A stretch of 64,000 nt of DNA from Paragyromitra xinjiangensis (taxonomy: Eukaryota > Ascomycota > Pezizomycetes > Pezizales > Discinaceae), in the NCBI GenBank assembly GCA_038503065.1, contig JBCAMK010000010.1, forward strand, positions 1,116,001-1,180,000, read 5' to 3'. Shown in pieces: positions 11,966 through 21,764 of the stretch. Within the stretch, counting starts at the first letter, position 1; every line of letters starts with the position of its first letter. The notes beneath the pieces are model-generated. The model saw only the letters and a list, made by a program, of their open reading frames with translations, had not been told where the DNA came from and made no database searches. The translations under genes and the position numbers were made by a program.

Positions 11966-12733
11966 TCACGGTACCACATCCTTAGGTCCGTCACCCAAAT
12001 AATATTCTCCTAATGGTCTCCAACCCGCCCCGTCCATAGTTCTCTGCTTAACCAACCACGGGATTTTTGCTTTCAGCTCTGCTAATTGCACTACACTAGT
12101 CGGATGTTGACGAGTCTCCGAATCCTCTGGTTCTTCCTTCGGTACAGTAACACCGCCGTCCGAGTCTTCGGGGGATTTTTGAGGACTGGTTCCGTTGGTT
12201 ACTTTACTGATAGGTTGGGTAGGAGCAGTTCCTAAGGCGAAGGTTTGAGGTTCACCGAGGGCCATTTTACCAATATCAAGACCCAGGATAGCATCAGGAG
12301 GATTGATGCTAGAAGCAGCCCAGGTCTCGTCCCACGAAGCAAGATACTCAGCCATACGTGCCTTACGAGCTTCGATAAGAGATTCCGCATCCTTAACAGA
12401 GAACTTAACATTCAAGGTAGCCTCCTGAACTGGTGTGGAGGCATTCCGTGGCTGTAGTTGGGATTGTTGCTGTATATGCTGATTGTGCTTAACTGCAGTT
12501 ACTGGAGTTCGGCGTGGACGAGGCGGATATAACCGTCTTGGCTCCCAGAGTGTTCCCGTCTGTTGAGGTCGCCCTAGAGTTTGGGGTATGGAGGAGATTT
12601 CGGAAGTTCTAGAACTGAGCAGAAGTTGTGCAGGGAGGAGGGCGTCGACCGTCGTATGATTGCGTCTGTTTCGGCGGGTACGGGAACGGCTGTTCACAAG
12701 TTGACGCGGATCGCTGGAATTGATAGAATTCAT
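11966..12733 (-). CDS. Unrecognised protein, 255 aa
   Basis: Single exon with ATG at 12733. I do not recognise a domain. The N-terminal 100 residues are rich in Arg, Pro and Gln (basic and probably disordered). The middle contains a helix-like segment (about 105-145) with the motif VKDAESLIEARKARMAEYLA followed by SWDETWAAS. The C-terminal third has acidic/Ser tracts and ends with a more ordered segment rich in Trp (IPWLVKQR and AGWRPLGEYYLG). This last part, with two Trp and a Tyr pair, looks like a conserved short domain. No signal peptide or membrane segment is visible. A nuclear or cytosolic role is possible, but that is a guess. Length, lack of stops and protein-like composition support a real gene. 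Confidence 0.6.
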   Translation of the reverse strand: MNSINSSDPRQLVNSRSRTRRNRRNHTTVDALLPAQLLLSSRTSEISSIPQTLGRPQQTGTLWEPRRLYPPRPRRTPVTAVKHNQHIQQQSQLQPRNASTPVQEATLNVKFSVKDAESLIEARKARMAEYLASWDETWAASSINPPDAILGLDIGKMALGEPQTFALGTAPTQPISKVTNGTSPQKSPEDSDGGVTVPKEEPEDSETRQHPTSVVQLAELKAKIPWLVKQRTMDGAGWRPLGEYYLGDGPKDVVP

Positions 12734-13510
12734 GGTTATATCTTCTTTTCAGGCGAGGGAGTGTATGAAATAAGAGGATACTCAATTCTAAATCCCGCGA
12801 CAGAAGAGGGGGGGAAGGAATCTAGACTGTTGTAGGCCCTTTGTGGTTGAACGTGGTGGCTGTGGTAGGTTAAATAAAGGGGGAGGGAGGGAAGGGAGGT
12901 GAAGAACCCAAGTGTTTACAATAGAAATAAATTATGAGTATTTGAGTTTACTCGATGTGACCATCCAAGGGGAGCCGCGGATTTAGAGTCGAGTGAGAGG
13001 CCGTGATGTTCTTAGACTGGGTATTTCTTGTTCTTGATATGCTATTCAATACATACTAATCTACAAATTTTCAAGGCCCAAAATCTCTTCTATCGAATTT
13101 GATTAGAAAAATAATTCCAGCCAAATAGAGAGAATCAACTCTTTGGTATGATTGGGAATAACACGCGATCCGAAAAGTCTTGGCGCATCTCTTAACGTCC
13201 CTCCCTACCTTCTGACTACATATAGTCTCGTGCTCAGCACCTAGCACGCAGTTTGCTATGTACCGTGGTTTCATACCACAGAGTTCGCTTGTTTCCCCTA
13301 TTGAGAATCGTGATTCCTCGACTCATAGAACACCCTGGCACCCTCCTCGTTACCCATTTCTGAGTGAGTGATGGCTTATGACCTGAACTCGCCTCTGCCC
13401 TGCCCCGTCTGTTCTGGGCGGAGGGCTGGAGCGGGACAGAGAGAAAGACGGTTAATATGAATTCGGGACTTATCGCTGATGTGGTGTGAAACATTACCTC
13501 GATCATCATT
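12734..13510. other. Intergenic, probable promoter of the gene at 11966-12733
   Basis: Contains a G-rich tract (about 12877-12900) next to the gene and no credible frame. Short frames at 13071-13509 on the minus strand lack protein character. Confidence 0.45.
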
Positions 13511-13815
13511 GGTCGACCCCTATGGGGTGTGCTTCTCTTCCTGAGAGTAGTTCCTCAGCTATCTTAGAGCCTAGAAGAATTAGGCTCGTTCCCATCCCCT
13601 ACTGCCTATGGCTGGCTATAGAAGAATGGGAATAACGGGGTCTATGCCCCGTGCGCTTGTGCTGGTGGCCTTACTGGCGAACCTTAATGGAGATAGAATT
13701 GACGTACTAGTCAATAGAAGGTGATTCTCCTTCTGGATTACCTATTCTATTTTTTTTGGTCTTATGATGTCCGTCTAGGCTCCCCCCTCAATGACGGTCC
13801 AAAAGCCATTGACTC
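13511..13815. other. Cluster of adjacent perfect hairpins, function unknown
   Basis: Seven inverted repeats follow one another: ACCCC/GGGGT (13516-13528), GAGCCTA/TAGGCTC with 7-base loop (13567-13587), TTCCCAT/ATGGGAA (13589-13632), ACGGGG/CCCCGT (13635-13652), ATTGAC/GTCAAT (13698-13715), AGAAGG/CCTTCT (13716-13734) and TCAATG/CATTGA (13788-13812). Most stems are 6-7 bp without mismatch and lie end to end. Such chains are seen in structured RNAs and in the GC hairpin elements of fungal mitochondrial DNA. No open frame of note crosses the region. It could be a nuclear copy of mitochondrial DNA, a structured non-coding RNA, or a foldback element. The sequence alone does not decide. Confidence 0.5.
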
Positions 13816-14411
13816 TCAGCTTGACTGAATAGTTTTAGAACCCTGTTAATGCTTCATAATAGGAATTAAATTACCTTCAATAATGAAGTGAAATCAATTG
13901 CTTTGTCTTAGGAAATTAAACAATCTCCTTATACGCACAGTCAATCAATGACAGTAAGAATAATTGCCATACAAAGTTACACGAACAAGCGATAGTACGG
14001 ACGGGTATTTATTGTCAGACAATTTAATGGGAAAAGAAGGAGCATATAAAGTAGGCTCTCGAATACCTTCATCTCTCATCTCTAATCTCCCTTTTCTTAA
14101 CTCAGACTGAGAGTTTGCAAGGAAATCGGCATTTCTACATTTCCAAATTCTAGCAGCAAGTGCTACTGCCGCGGCCGCTGTTCAAGATTCTCCCTACGCC
14201 TCTATACTCTTTTTGGGGATATCTTACCCGCACATTGTTAACTGAGAATAGCGCCAAGAGAGTAAGACAGGTTCATCACCCCTCTCAAAAAAATTTACGA
14301 AAGGATCTAACATACATGTAATTATAGATTGAGGAATAAAATTCCTGTAAATCGCTTCTTGTTGTACCTCCTCACAAACAAAAGGTCGTATCTTGACGCT
14401 CTACCACAACA

Positions 14412-15350
14412 ATGTGTAGCAAAAATACACTCTCCGCTATGCCACATTCGATACAAAAGAAAGATGGCAGTTCCTTGCCTGACTCCTTCATTTTCCCCAC
14501 TTCCGCCATCCGTGATGCCTCTCCCCCATTTGCTACCCGTACATGGGAGCATCCTATCCTTCAAAACGCGATTCCTCGCGTCTATGACTCCAAGCGCCGA
14601 AATAACTACTGCTCAGAGTATGAGGAATACAAGCGTATCATGATCAACCTCCAGAAGCTGTATCCTAAAAGCCCTATCGTCGAATTAGCGTTTGAGGATT
14701 GGGTTGATATGCGTTTGGCAAGAGTTGAAAGTGAGAAGAAACTTCTTCAAGTCAAAATCAACGCTGCTATTCAGAAGTCGGCACTCAAAGGCGATAGTGA
14801 GCACGTTGAGATTAAAGGTTGCCGTCTTGTAGAGAACCTTCCGATGGTTGATTGGAATACTGAAGCCTTCACGAAAATTAAACCACATCATAAAGGCCTC
14901 CTCCCCGCGGTTAGTTTCAGGAGTGCTAAATCTGGCTCTGATTCTCGTATCGACCTGGAGGAACATCGCGAATGGAACAATATCGGATTTTGTCACATCG
15001 AAACAGATCGTGACAACCACGAGCATGTCTCGCTCTCCTCCTCTGTGCCGACTTTAGCAGAGTCATTCTCCACTTTTTGCAGTCCGTTCAATTCTCCGCC
15101 CATGTCCCCAGTTTCGTCTGCGAATTTTGGGGCTGCGCCGCTATTCGACTATCAATCTTGCTGCGCTCCTAGTGACGGGCTAAGACCATGCTATGATAAG
15201 TGTGCTGCTTGCTCTCGCGCTGAGATCGCACTTGAGTTGGGGTTTGTGTGTGCCGATGAGGAGCTGGAGCCCAACTGGGCTACGGGAGCCAAGGACGATG
15301 CTAAAGCTGGAGGTGAATACTCAGGAATGGACTTGCACGACAGGCTTTGA
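14412..15350 (+). CDS. Unrecognised protein, 312 aa
   Basis: Single exon, ATG at 14412; a second in-frame ATG at 14439 is an alternative start. The mature-looking part begins with a Trp/Pro stretch (TRTWEHPILQNAIPRVYDSKRRNNY). A helix-rich segment follows (about 70-125), with IVELAFEDWVDMRLARVESEKKLLQVKINAAI, which could be a short coiled coil. Next comes a Ser/Pro-rich linker (SPFNSPPMSPVSS). A Cys-rich patch near residues 255-275 (CC, C-x3-C-x2-C) could bind a metal, but it matches no zinc-finger spacing I know. There is no signal peptide. A TATA-like box (TATAAAG, 14045-14051) lies about 360 bases upstream, leaving room for a long leader or a missed 5' exon. Function unknown. Confidence 0.55.
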   Translation: MCSKNTLSAMPHSIQKKDGSSLPDSFIFPTSAIRDASPPFATRTWEHPILQNAIPRVYDSKRRNNYCSEYEEYKRIMINLQKLYPKSPIVELAFEDWVDMRLARVESEKKLLQVKINAAIQKSALKGDSEHVEIKGCRLVENLPMVDWNTEAFTKIKPHHKGLLPAVSFRSAKSGSDSRIDLEEHREWNNIGFCHIETDRDNHEHVSLSSSVPTLAESFSTFCSPFNSPPMSPVSSANFGAAPLFDYQSCCAPSDGLRPCYDKCAACSRAEIALELGFVCADEELEPNWATGAKDDAKAGGEYSGMDLHDRL

Positions 15351-16235
15351 ACGCCTAGCCCCATGGGCAAAGAAAGAAGAAAGAAGGAATGGCTTGGGTG
15401 TTTTTTACAATTTTTTCCAGTCATTGTCACTATATCCAACGTGTGGATTGCGATTCGAGACGTGCTGGCTGTTGGCATACAGTAATCATGTCACTACGAT
15501 TTACCTTTTCTTAAAAGATTTTTTTCTTTGGTACTGGCTATCTATTGTCTTCCTCGGTAGGATTTTTTTCTGTTGTCTAAAATTTATTGGTCTAGGGATA
15601 CCTGGGGAAAGGCGCTGCCTATTAGTTATGGGACTATCTTTCATGAGACTACCATCCATCGGTATTTAGAACAAATATAGCTCTTTTTTCTCGCTCAGGT
15701 GCCAGGACTCGCGTGAAACTAATTGGCTGAGTCAGCAAGATCATTTGCGCAAACAGTGGTGATCCAATAGACTTAATGAATTACATACCCAGTAAATTAA
15801 GTCACGACGCATGTGTCTCGTGTATGCCTAGAAGATGCAGCAAGCACTTGACGCAAGCATCTGACTCAAGATAGTTTACCCCTAGTAGGATCCACCAATT
15901 GAAGTTAGTCAGGTTTTAATAGTGCTTGGTGTCACGTTCAATGCTACCTCTAGTACCCAGGAGTTTTCGAATACGTAGATGATGAATTCGCCGTTTGGCC
16001 TCCTGTCCAGCACACTTGTCGCTTCCATGATACGAAATTCGGTACCAACGGAATTTATCACAGGGTAGCTTGATCCCTTGACTAGGAACAAGTCCCCTCT
16101 TTCTTGGGGTATAAAAGCCTTACCCACTCCTACCCTGACTATTTTTCTACCTTATAGCATTTGATCCTTAACTAACTCGATATTTTTAAACTTCATTCAC
16201 CTTTCAAGAAAGATCAATCAGGAATAACGCACAAC
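15351..16235. other. Intergenic; promoter of the next small gene
   Basis: No gene supported. The plus-strand frame at 15193-15669 overlaps the end of the preceding gene and turns into hydrophobic noise rich in Phe and Leu from T-runs. Confidence 0.45.
16110..16117 (+). promoter_or_regulatory. TATA box (TATAAAAG)
   Basis: A consensus TATA box lies 119 bases before the ATG at 16236, followed by a pyrimidine-rich leader and an A-rich ATG context (CACAACATGG). This arrangement supports the small gene downstream as genuinely transcribed. Confidence 0.55.
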
Positions 16236-16481
16236 ATGGCATACTACCCAGGAAACCATCCCCAAAACGATCACACAAGCCCATGGGAGCGGATTAAGAT
16301 TTTGGAAAATAGATGTGCCTTGACCTTAAATGAGCTTAGAAAATCAGAAAGGGAACTACATGACTTGAAGCAGTCTTTTCATAGGATACTTGTCGATATT
16401 TTGAGAGGTCTGGAACGAGAAAGGGACCACCTCATCGAAATGAGGCGCACTTATGCAGGTAATTTTCGGTCGCCCAATTGA
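16236..16481 (+). CDS. Small coiled-coil protein, 81 aa, unrecognised
   Basis: I do not recognise the family. After a polar N-terminus (about 20 residues) nearly the whole chain from WERIKILENRCALTLNELRK to about residue 72 can form one charged amphipathic helix with heptad-like Leu/Ile spacing, so a coiled coil is likely. A clear TATA box and a good ATG context argue that it is expressed. The codons ATGCAG near the end are followed by GTAATT, so a 3' intron leading to a further exon is possible. Without it the protein stops after RSPN. No signal peptide or membrane segment is visible. Confidence 0.45.
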   Translation: MAYYPGNHPQNDHTSPWERIKILENRCALTLNELRKSERELHDLKQSFHRILVDILRGLERERDHLIEMRRTYAGNFRSPN

Positions 16482-16588
16482 AGACCAGGGGTTAAATACC
16501 CCGTCTATGGGGGTAGGAATTAGGGTGGGTGGACGGCCAAGGACTAGGCATGTCGTTGGCTAGAAGCGCTCCAGGGGTTATAGAGATT

Positions 16589-16635
16589 TTCTTTTCTTTT
16601 CTTTTCTTTCTTGCTTTCTTTGTTTTTTTTTTCTT
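16589..16635. repeat. Pyrimidine tract (TTTTC)n
   Basis: Imperfect TTTTC/TTTC repeats ending in a run of T. It lies about 100 bases beyond the 3' end of the LPMO gene on the opposite strand. It is a simple low-complexity tract. Confidence 0.7.
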
Positions 16636-16731
16636 ACAAAGTCTGAATGACACTGCATTATTACTACTACTACATCAAACATTCATTTTTAAACAATATC
16701 CTTAACGTTTATAACCTCTGATCGTGATCGT

Positions 16732-17859
16732 CTATTGGCATTGGACTATTGAGATTTTGGTTAGCATTTCAACCCCTGATCCGATAGGAAGGCCCAAAAC
16801 GAGGAAACTTACAGTAGTAGTCATTGACGTGGACGCAAGTGAATCCTTTCACGCAGCCTGTAGCACCAGTGAAACCGATACCACCGCACTGACCCCACTG
16901 AGGAACGGTACCAGTGCTTCCAGTAGGAGAAGGAGTGGCCGAAGTAGGAGCGGCAGAAGTAGGCTTGATGCTAGTACTAGGAGTTGCAGAGGGCTTGGCG
17001 GAAGAGGCGGGGGTTGATCCTCCTCCGCTGCAGCTGAAGACAGGGGGACCGGGGATGGTGTAGGAAATGCTAGAGGCGTAAAGGTTGAATTTGATCCCAG
17101 GGTCACTGCCGGAGTAGATGCCGGGGATATTGTAGGTCGCCGGGGAGGTGCTGCCACCACCGGTAACACGGAGTTGAGCACACTCCATATACAATTGAGC
17201 ACCGGGGTATGAGCTGGCAGCATGGAGAGCAATGAGTTCACCACGGAAGAGCTATATGGTGTTAGTGATGTTCCAGCTGGATTTAGAGGGGTGTATAATG
17301 GCACTTACATAATCGCCAGGAGCAATGCAGGAAGGAATGGTGACGGTGACCTTTCCCTTGTTGGCAATCAACTTCGCTACGGCCCATTGACCATTGCTGT
17401 AACCGTCCTCGTAGATCTTAAACCAGCCAGAGGTGGGCGCAGCACCAGTGGCACTGGCAACTTTGGCCATGTAGACCAAAATCGGCCCATTGTGAGAGGG
17501 ATCAATAATCATATCGGTGTTGAAGTCGACATCCAAGGTATGTCCCCACTGAAGGGTGATTTGAGATCCAGCTGCGACAGATGCGACAAGTGGAGAAATC
17601 TTCACCAAAGGATTGGGACCACCATTGCAAGTCAGATCAGTCGAAGTGACATCGGTGATTGGCTGTGAATAGAAAAATCGTCAGCAATCAGAACTTTCAT
17701 GAAAAAAAAATGATGACCGAGATATCCTACCCCATCATAAGTCGGGAGGCGCAAATAGTCATATCGCGTCTGCATAACCCCATTGATGCCGATCTGCTGG
17801 AAGATGGTGTGCGCCGAAGCAGCACCCGCGAAGAGAAGGGAAGAAAGAATGGATCTCAT
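16732..17859 (-). CDS. AA9 lytic polysaccharide monooxygenase with C-terminal CBM1, 311 aa
   Basis: Four exons: 17731-17859, 17309-17662, 16813-17251 and 16732-16745, all with GT..AG introns of 57-68 bases. The last exon is only 14 bases and completes the CBM1. The product is a secreted copper enzyme that cleaves cellulose or other beta-glucans oxidatively. A 16-residue signal peptide ends in ASA, leaving His17 as residue 1 of the mature enzyme, the first ligand of the histidine brace. His100 (SHNGP) is the second ligand, Tyr182 (QLYMEC) the axial Tyr, and His171 and Gln180 the conserved second-sphere residues. Cys55 and Cys185 fit the usual disulphide. A Ser/Thr/Pro linker (about 230-273) leads to a CBM1 with four Cys and the aromatic face (WGQCGG, then TCxxxNDYY and a final C). 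The upstream region has SYGGRG-type motifs (18083-18088, 18240-18245), compatible with carbon-catabolite control, though these are short and common. Confidence 0.95.
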
Positions 17860-20288
17860 ATTAGGATCTGTTAACCTGAAGCCTCTGGCTGGTGATAGGG
17901 ATGGAGAACCCAAAACAAAGGGTGATCAGCTCCATTTTATCTTGTAGAGATAGTCCGCCACTCGATCCTCTTTCTGTGCGATGCCTAAGACTTCCCATAT
18001 TGTCCAGTTCCACGATTGTCGCTTGCTCAGGAACCGTATTCCGTTCCCGCACCCAACTTAGAGGAGCGATGATTATTTGGTTCCGGAGATTTTCTTTCCT
18101 GTCCGCGGATCATGGACGAATAATTTTGCGGTTGAAGGCGGCTAAATAATTTAATCAGTTTTATTCGGGGATTTCAGTACACGAACCGTCGGGATATAAT
18201 CTGGGGTGCGCAGTCGAGTCAGCCTAAACGGGACAGGGTGTGGGGAGACCCCAGTATTCCGGCCCTGAGATCCGCAACGCGATATATCTGACGTGCGGTG
18301 GCACCCAAGGATCATAGAATTTAGTGGTACTATGATTTAAATTTTAGATTAATTCAACAAAACCAACCGAGTCCCAGCTGGATGGTCGCCTGCGATATAT
18401 TCCAGGTACGATATTATGCACGGAATTATAGAATAGGCGGGCTCTAGACAACAATCGCCCTTGAAAGTGGGGTATTATTATTAATTTGCGTCACGGGGAT
18501 CGAGTATTCTTCGAGAACACAATTACCAAGCCCAGGATTGAAGAGGTTAGGCATTCAAGCATGGACTGATTAAAAGTGGTAAGGATACCTCTTCGGTAAC
18601 AGCGTGGAATCCCCAAGTTGGAGTTATTGGAATATTAGTAGAGGAACTAGACTGATTTCTGGTCAGGGGTAACGAACGTTAGCAATAGGTATCCAGCTCC
18701 ACACCCCAATTCCGCTGCCTGTGTTCCGTCCTGGAGAGTGTTTTGTGCAATGTTCTCCACTTCCGAACGGCTCTCGCGGATCTGTACTGTAGCTAGATTT
18801 ACATGCCCAATTCGTTAACATTCGGCAATCTCCACCCCTATTATCTATCTCACTATCTAGCTATGGCAAAACTGTGGATCGTTTTGCCGTTCTCATTGGG
18901 GATCTATCATATCTCCCTTTCTCTTTTGGTAAGGCGCCACTACTTAGACCCTCCGCCAAGTCGGGGAAGAATTAAACATTCCATATGCATGCTTCGAGAA
19001 CACTGTAGGTCCTAGATCATAGCTTCCTATCTTTAAACAGGGATAGAGCCCAGCTTCCCAGAATAATACCATCACCTCGTTATAGAACGGCCAACATTCA
19101 GGGTTCAAAAGTTCTAGTGGTGAAATGGTCTACTTGAAGGACCCAAGGGGAAAACAAAAACTAACCGCCTAATCACATCAAAAAAAATTGACGGGTAAAA
19201 GGCCGGAAGGGGTCGTTCTTCCGGGCCGGCTATTCGTATCGAGGCCAAGGGATATTATATTGGTCATATATTGTCACTCGGTGTCTATGATATCTCCACT
19301 ACAACCTGGCATCCATCGCCCAAGAATGAGGGTCAGAAATTTAAAAAAATGCGGGGTATCTGCACCGTGATACCCTTGTAAGCTAGGAGGGATGATTACG
19401 TTCACAGGCATTACTTATCACGCGCTTTAAACTCGAAAATAACGTTGTACTTGCAAACCTGTGACGATAAAGAAATTGATTTCTCAGGGCCTCGTCAGCT
19501 GCAGTCACCGGATTTTTAGATTGGTGACATCACCATCAGCTTGGTATCCATGTATTCACAGGGAATATCCAAGCCGCCTTGTGACTTTAATTCTCCGGCC
19601 CTCTATACCGATACCACGGTTTCTTTTCAATTCTTCCACCCGCATCGTTACAAGAACGTGCTAGATATGTCCTTGCATTTTGAGACTTTGCTTGCATATG
19701 CATAGGAACTTGGACTACGTAAGTGCCTCGTGGATAGCCCAGTTTTTTTTTTAGGGTCGAAGGACATGGCTGGAAATTTATAAGATTTAAAATTCACCTC
19801 GAGGCGATCTGGGTTTTGCAAGAAACGATAGCACCTATAATCACTTTCTTTTAGAAATTCTAATTTCTTCTTCGCTGCTCCAAGAAGCGGTCTGCAAATT
19901 ATCGAACCACGCAGCGCCTGCCATTTCTGAATTACCACTTTGGTTCAACTACTCTAGCGGACGCCTTGGCCACATGAAGGTCATGCGCTATCGAAATAAG
20001 AGCCCTTGTAGATCTCTCAAAAGGGAGTGCGGGCACCTGAAGGAAGAATTACATGTACTTTATGAATCATCATATGCATGGCCACTGGGGATTAATGCAT
20101 TGGATCTGAAAATTAGTATACGATATATGACATATATTGATCGGGTACATGTAGTTCCAATTATCAGTTTGGCATTGAGCAACATGACAGGAAAAAACAT
20201 TTCTCATAGCCATGAAGGGTAAAGATCTGCCTAGAAGACTTGAGCAGAATTGTCTTTTGGTCCTAATTCGTAAGCTGGTCCTACACAA
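17860..20288. other. Intergenic, promoter side of the LPMO and 3' side of trpB
   Basis: No gene is supported in 2.4 kb. Short frames at 17892-18149, 18803-19015 and 19461-19664 have no protein-like character. Two TACATGTA octamers lie at 20050-20057 and 20146-20153. I saw no inverted-repeat element. Confidence 0.45.
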
Positions 20289-21764
20289 CTAAACACTGGC
20301 CAGATGCCCGTATTTCTCCATTACATAATCGATATCCTTATCCCCTCGGCCGCTGAGATTCACCAATATCTTGATCTTCTCTCCTTTCTCAACCGCTTTT
20401 CGCGCAACCTTCGTAGCCCAAGCCACAGCATGCGCACTTTCCAGTGCTGGAATTATCCCCTCGAGCCTACTAAGACTAAAAAATGCAGTGACCGTTTCTT
20501 CGTCCGTCGCCCCGCATCCCTTCTCAGTTCGGCCGATGGAGCTAAGATAAGCTTGTTCAGGTCCAACAGATGGATAATCAAGGCCACTGGCGATAGAATG
20601 GACTGGTGCTGGGATGGGAGGATCGTCGGGGTTTTCTGATGGCGATTTTAACATGATGGAATTGAAACCGTGCATTATCCCTTCCGAGCCAGACGCAAGA
20701 CTCGCCGCGTGATCGCCGAGATCAGAGGAGCGACCGAGTGGCTCAACGGCATGAAGTTTGACAGACTTTGAGTCGATAAAGACTGAAAAGATCCCCTATT
20801 TGTAAAATTGATAATTAATCGCCATAGTTAAAGGAATACTAGGTGTATGATTAATCAATCAATCAATCAAAGGAATACTAGGGAAGGAAGAGTGATCGGC
20901 GATGACGCGTTACGATAACCTACCATTGCGTTCGAGCCACCACCGCAACAAGCGATAACGTGATCCGGCAACCCACCAGTCGCTTCTTGAAACTGTTCTT
21001 TCGCCTCTTCTCCAACGACCCGCTGAAATTCCCTAACCATCCATGGGAACGGATGCGGACCGACAACGCTGCCAATGCAGTACATCGTCGTGATGGGGTC
21101 CTGCATGTAGGCTCCGAAGGCACTATCGACGGCTTCCTTCAAAGTTTTCAAGCCATGTTCTGCGGGCACGACCTTTGCACCGAGTATCTTCATCCTGGTG
21201 ACATTGGGACGCTCCTTGATGATGTCTACTGACCCCATATGGATCTCGCATTCCAGCCCGAAGTAAGCAGCAGCAGTGGCTAGAGCAACACCATGCTGGC
21301 CAGCACCAGTCTCTGCGATAACTTTACGCTTGCCTAAATGCTTGGCGAGAAGAACCTCTGCCATCTATGGGGCAATTGCATTAGCTACGTTCATATGTGT
21401 TTAGTCTGCCCCAAGATTTAAGCGTAACGCTTACGCAATGATTCAGCTTATGTGCTCCAGTATGGTTCAAATCCTCTCTCTTCAAATATATTTCAACGCC
21501 CTGCTCCTTCCCTCCACCGACACTTTCACTCAAACGCTTCGCATACTGTAGCGGAGTTGGACGACCCTGGTAGTTCTTGCGAATAGCATTAAGTTCCGCA
21601 ACAAACTCGGGGGTATTTCGGAGCTCAAGCCATCTCGTTTTAATCTCGTCCATTTCTTTTTGGAGGTTTGGTGGGATGAAACTTCCCCCGAACTTCCCAA
21701 AAAATCCATTTTCATCAGGATGGGATGTGAGGTACGGTTCTGGGGGTGGTTCTGTTGATGCCAT
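20289..21764 (-). CDS. trpB: Free-standing tryptophan synthase beta subunit (TrpB), 425 aa
   Basis: Three exons, 21435-21764, 20924-21364 and 20289-20795, all joined in phase 0. The enzyme condenses indole with L-serine to L-tryptophan using pyridoxal phosphate. Visible landmarks are the substrate-entry motif GRPTPL, the PLP lysine Lys106 (HTGAHK), the catalytic Glu128 (AETGAGQHG), the phosphate-binding GGGSNAM (251-257), [15 protein letters not shown] [12 protein letters not shown], and the C-terminal NLSGRGDKD. The chain is the length of a bacterial TrpB and has no alpha domain. The normal fungal enzyme (Trp5) is an alpha-beta fusion. Several segments, such as [17 protein letters not shown] and GLECEIHMG, resemble a bacterial TrpB group more than fungal Trp5, as far as I recall those families. 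This may be an acquired gene or an extra paralogue with another indole substrate. Intron 2 (128 bases) contains a 14-base direct repeat. Confidence 0.92.
20830..20882. repeat. 14-bp direct repeat around a (TCAA)n tract inside a trpB intron
   Basis: AAAGGAATACTAGG occurs at 20830-20843 and again at 20869-20882. The gap holds a short ATCA-type tandem run. The repeat makes this intron about twice the length of the neighbouring one and looks like a local duplication. Confidence 0.85.

Noticed and set aside
15193..15669. 158-codon plus-strand frame
   Set aside because: It overlaps the end of the 312-residue gene in another frame and continues into T-rich DNA, giving a false hydrophobic tail.
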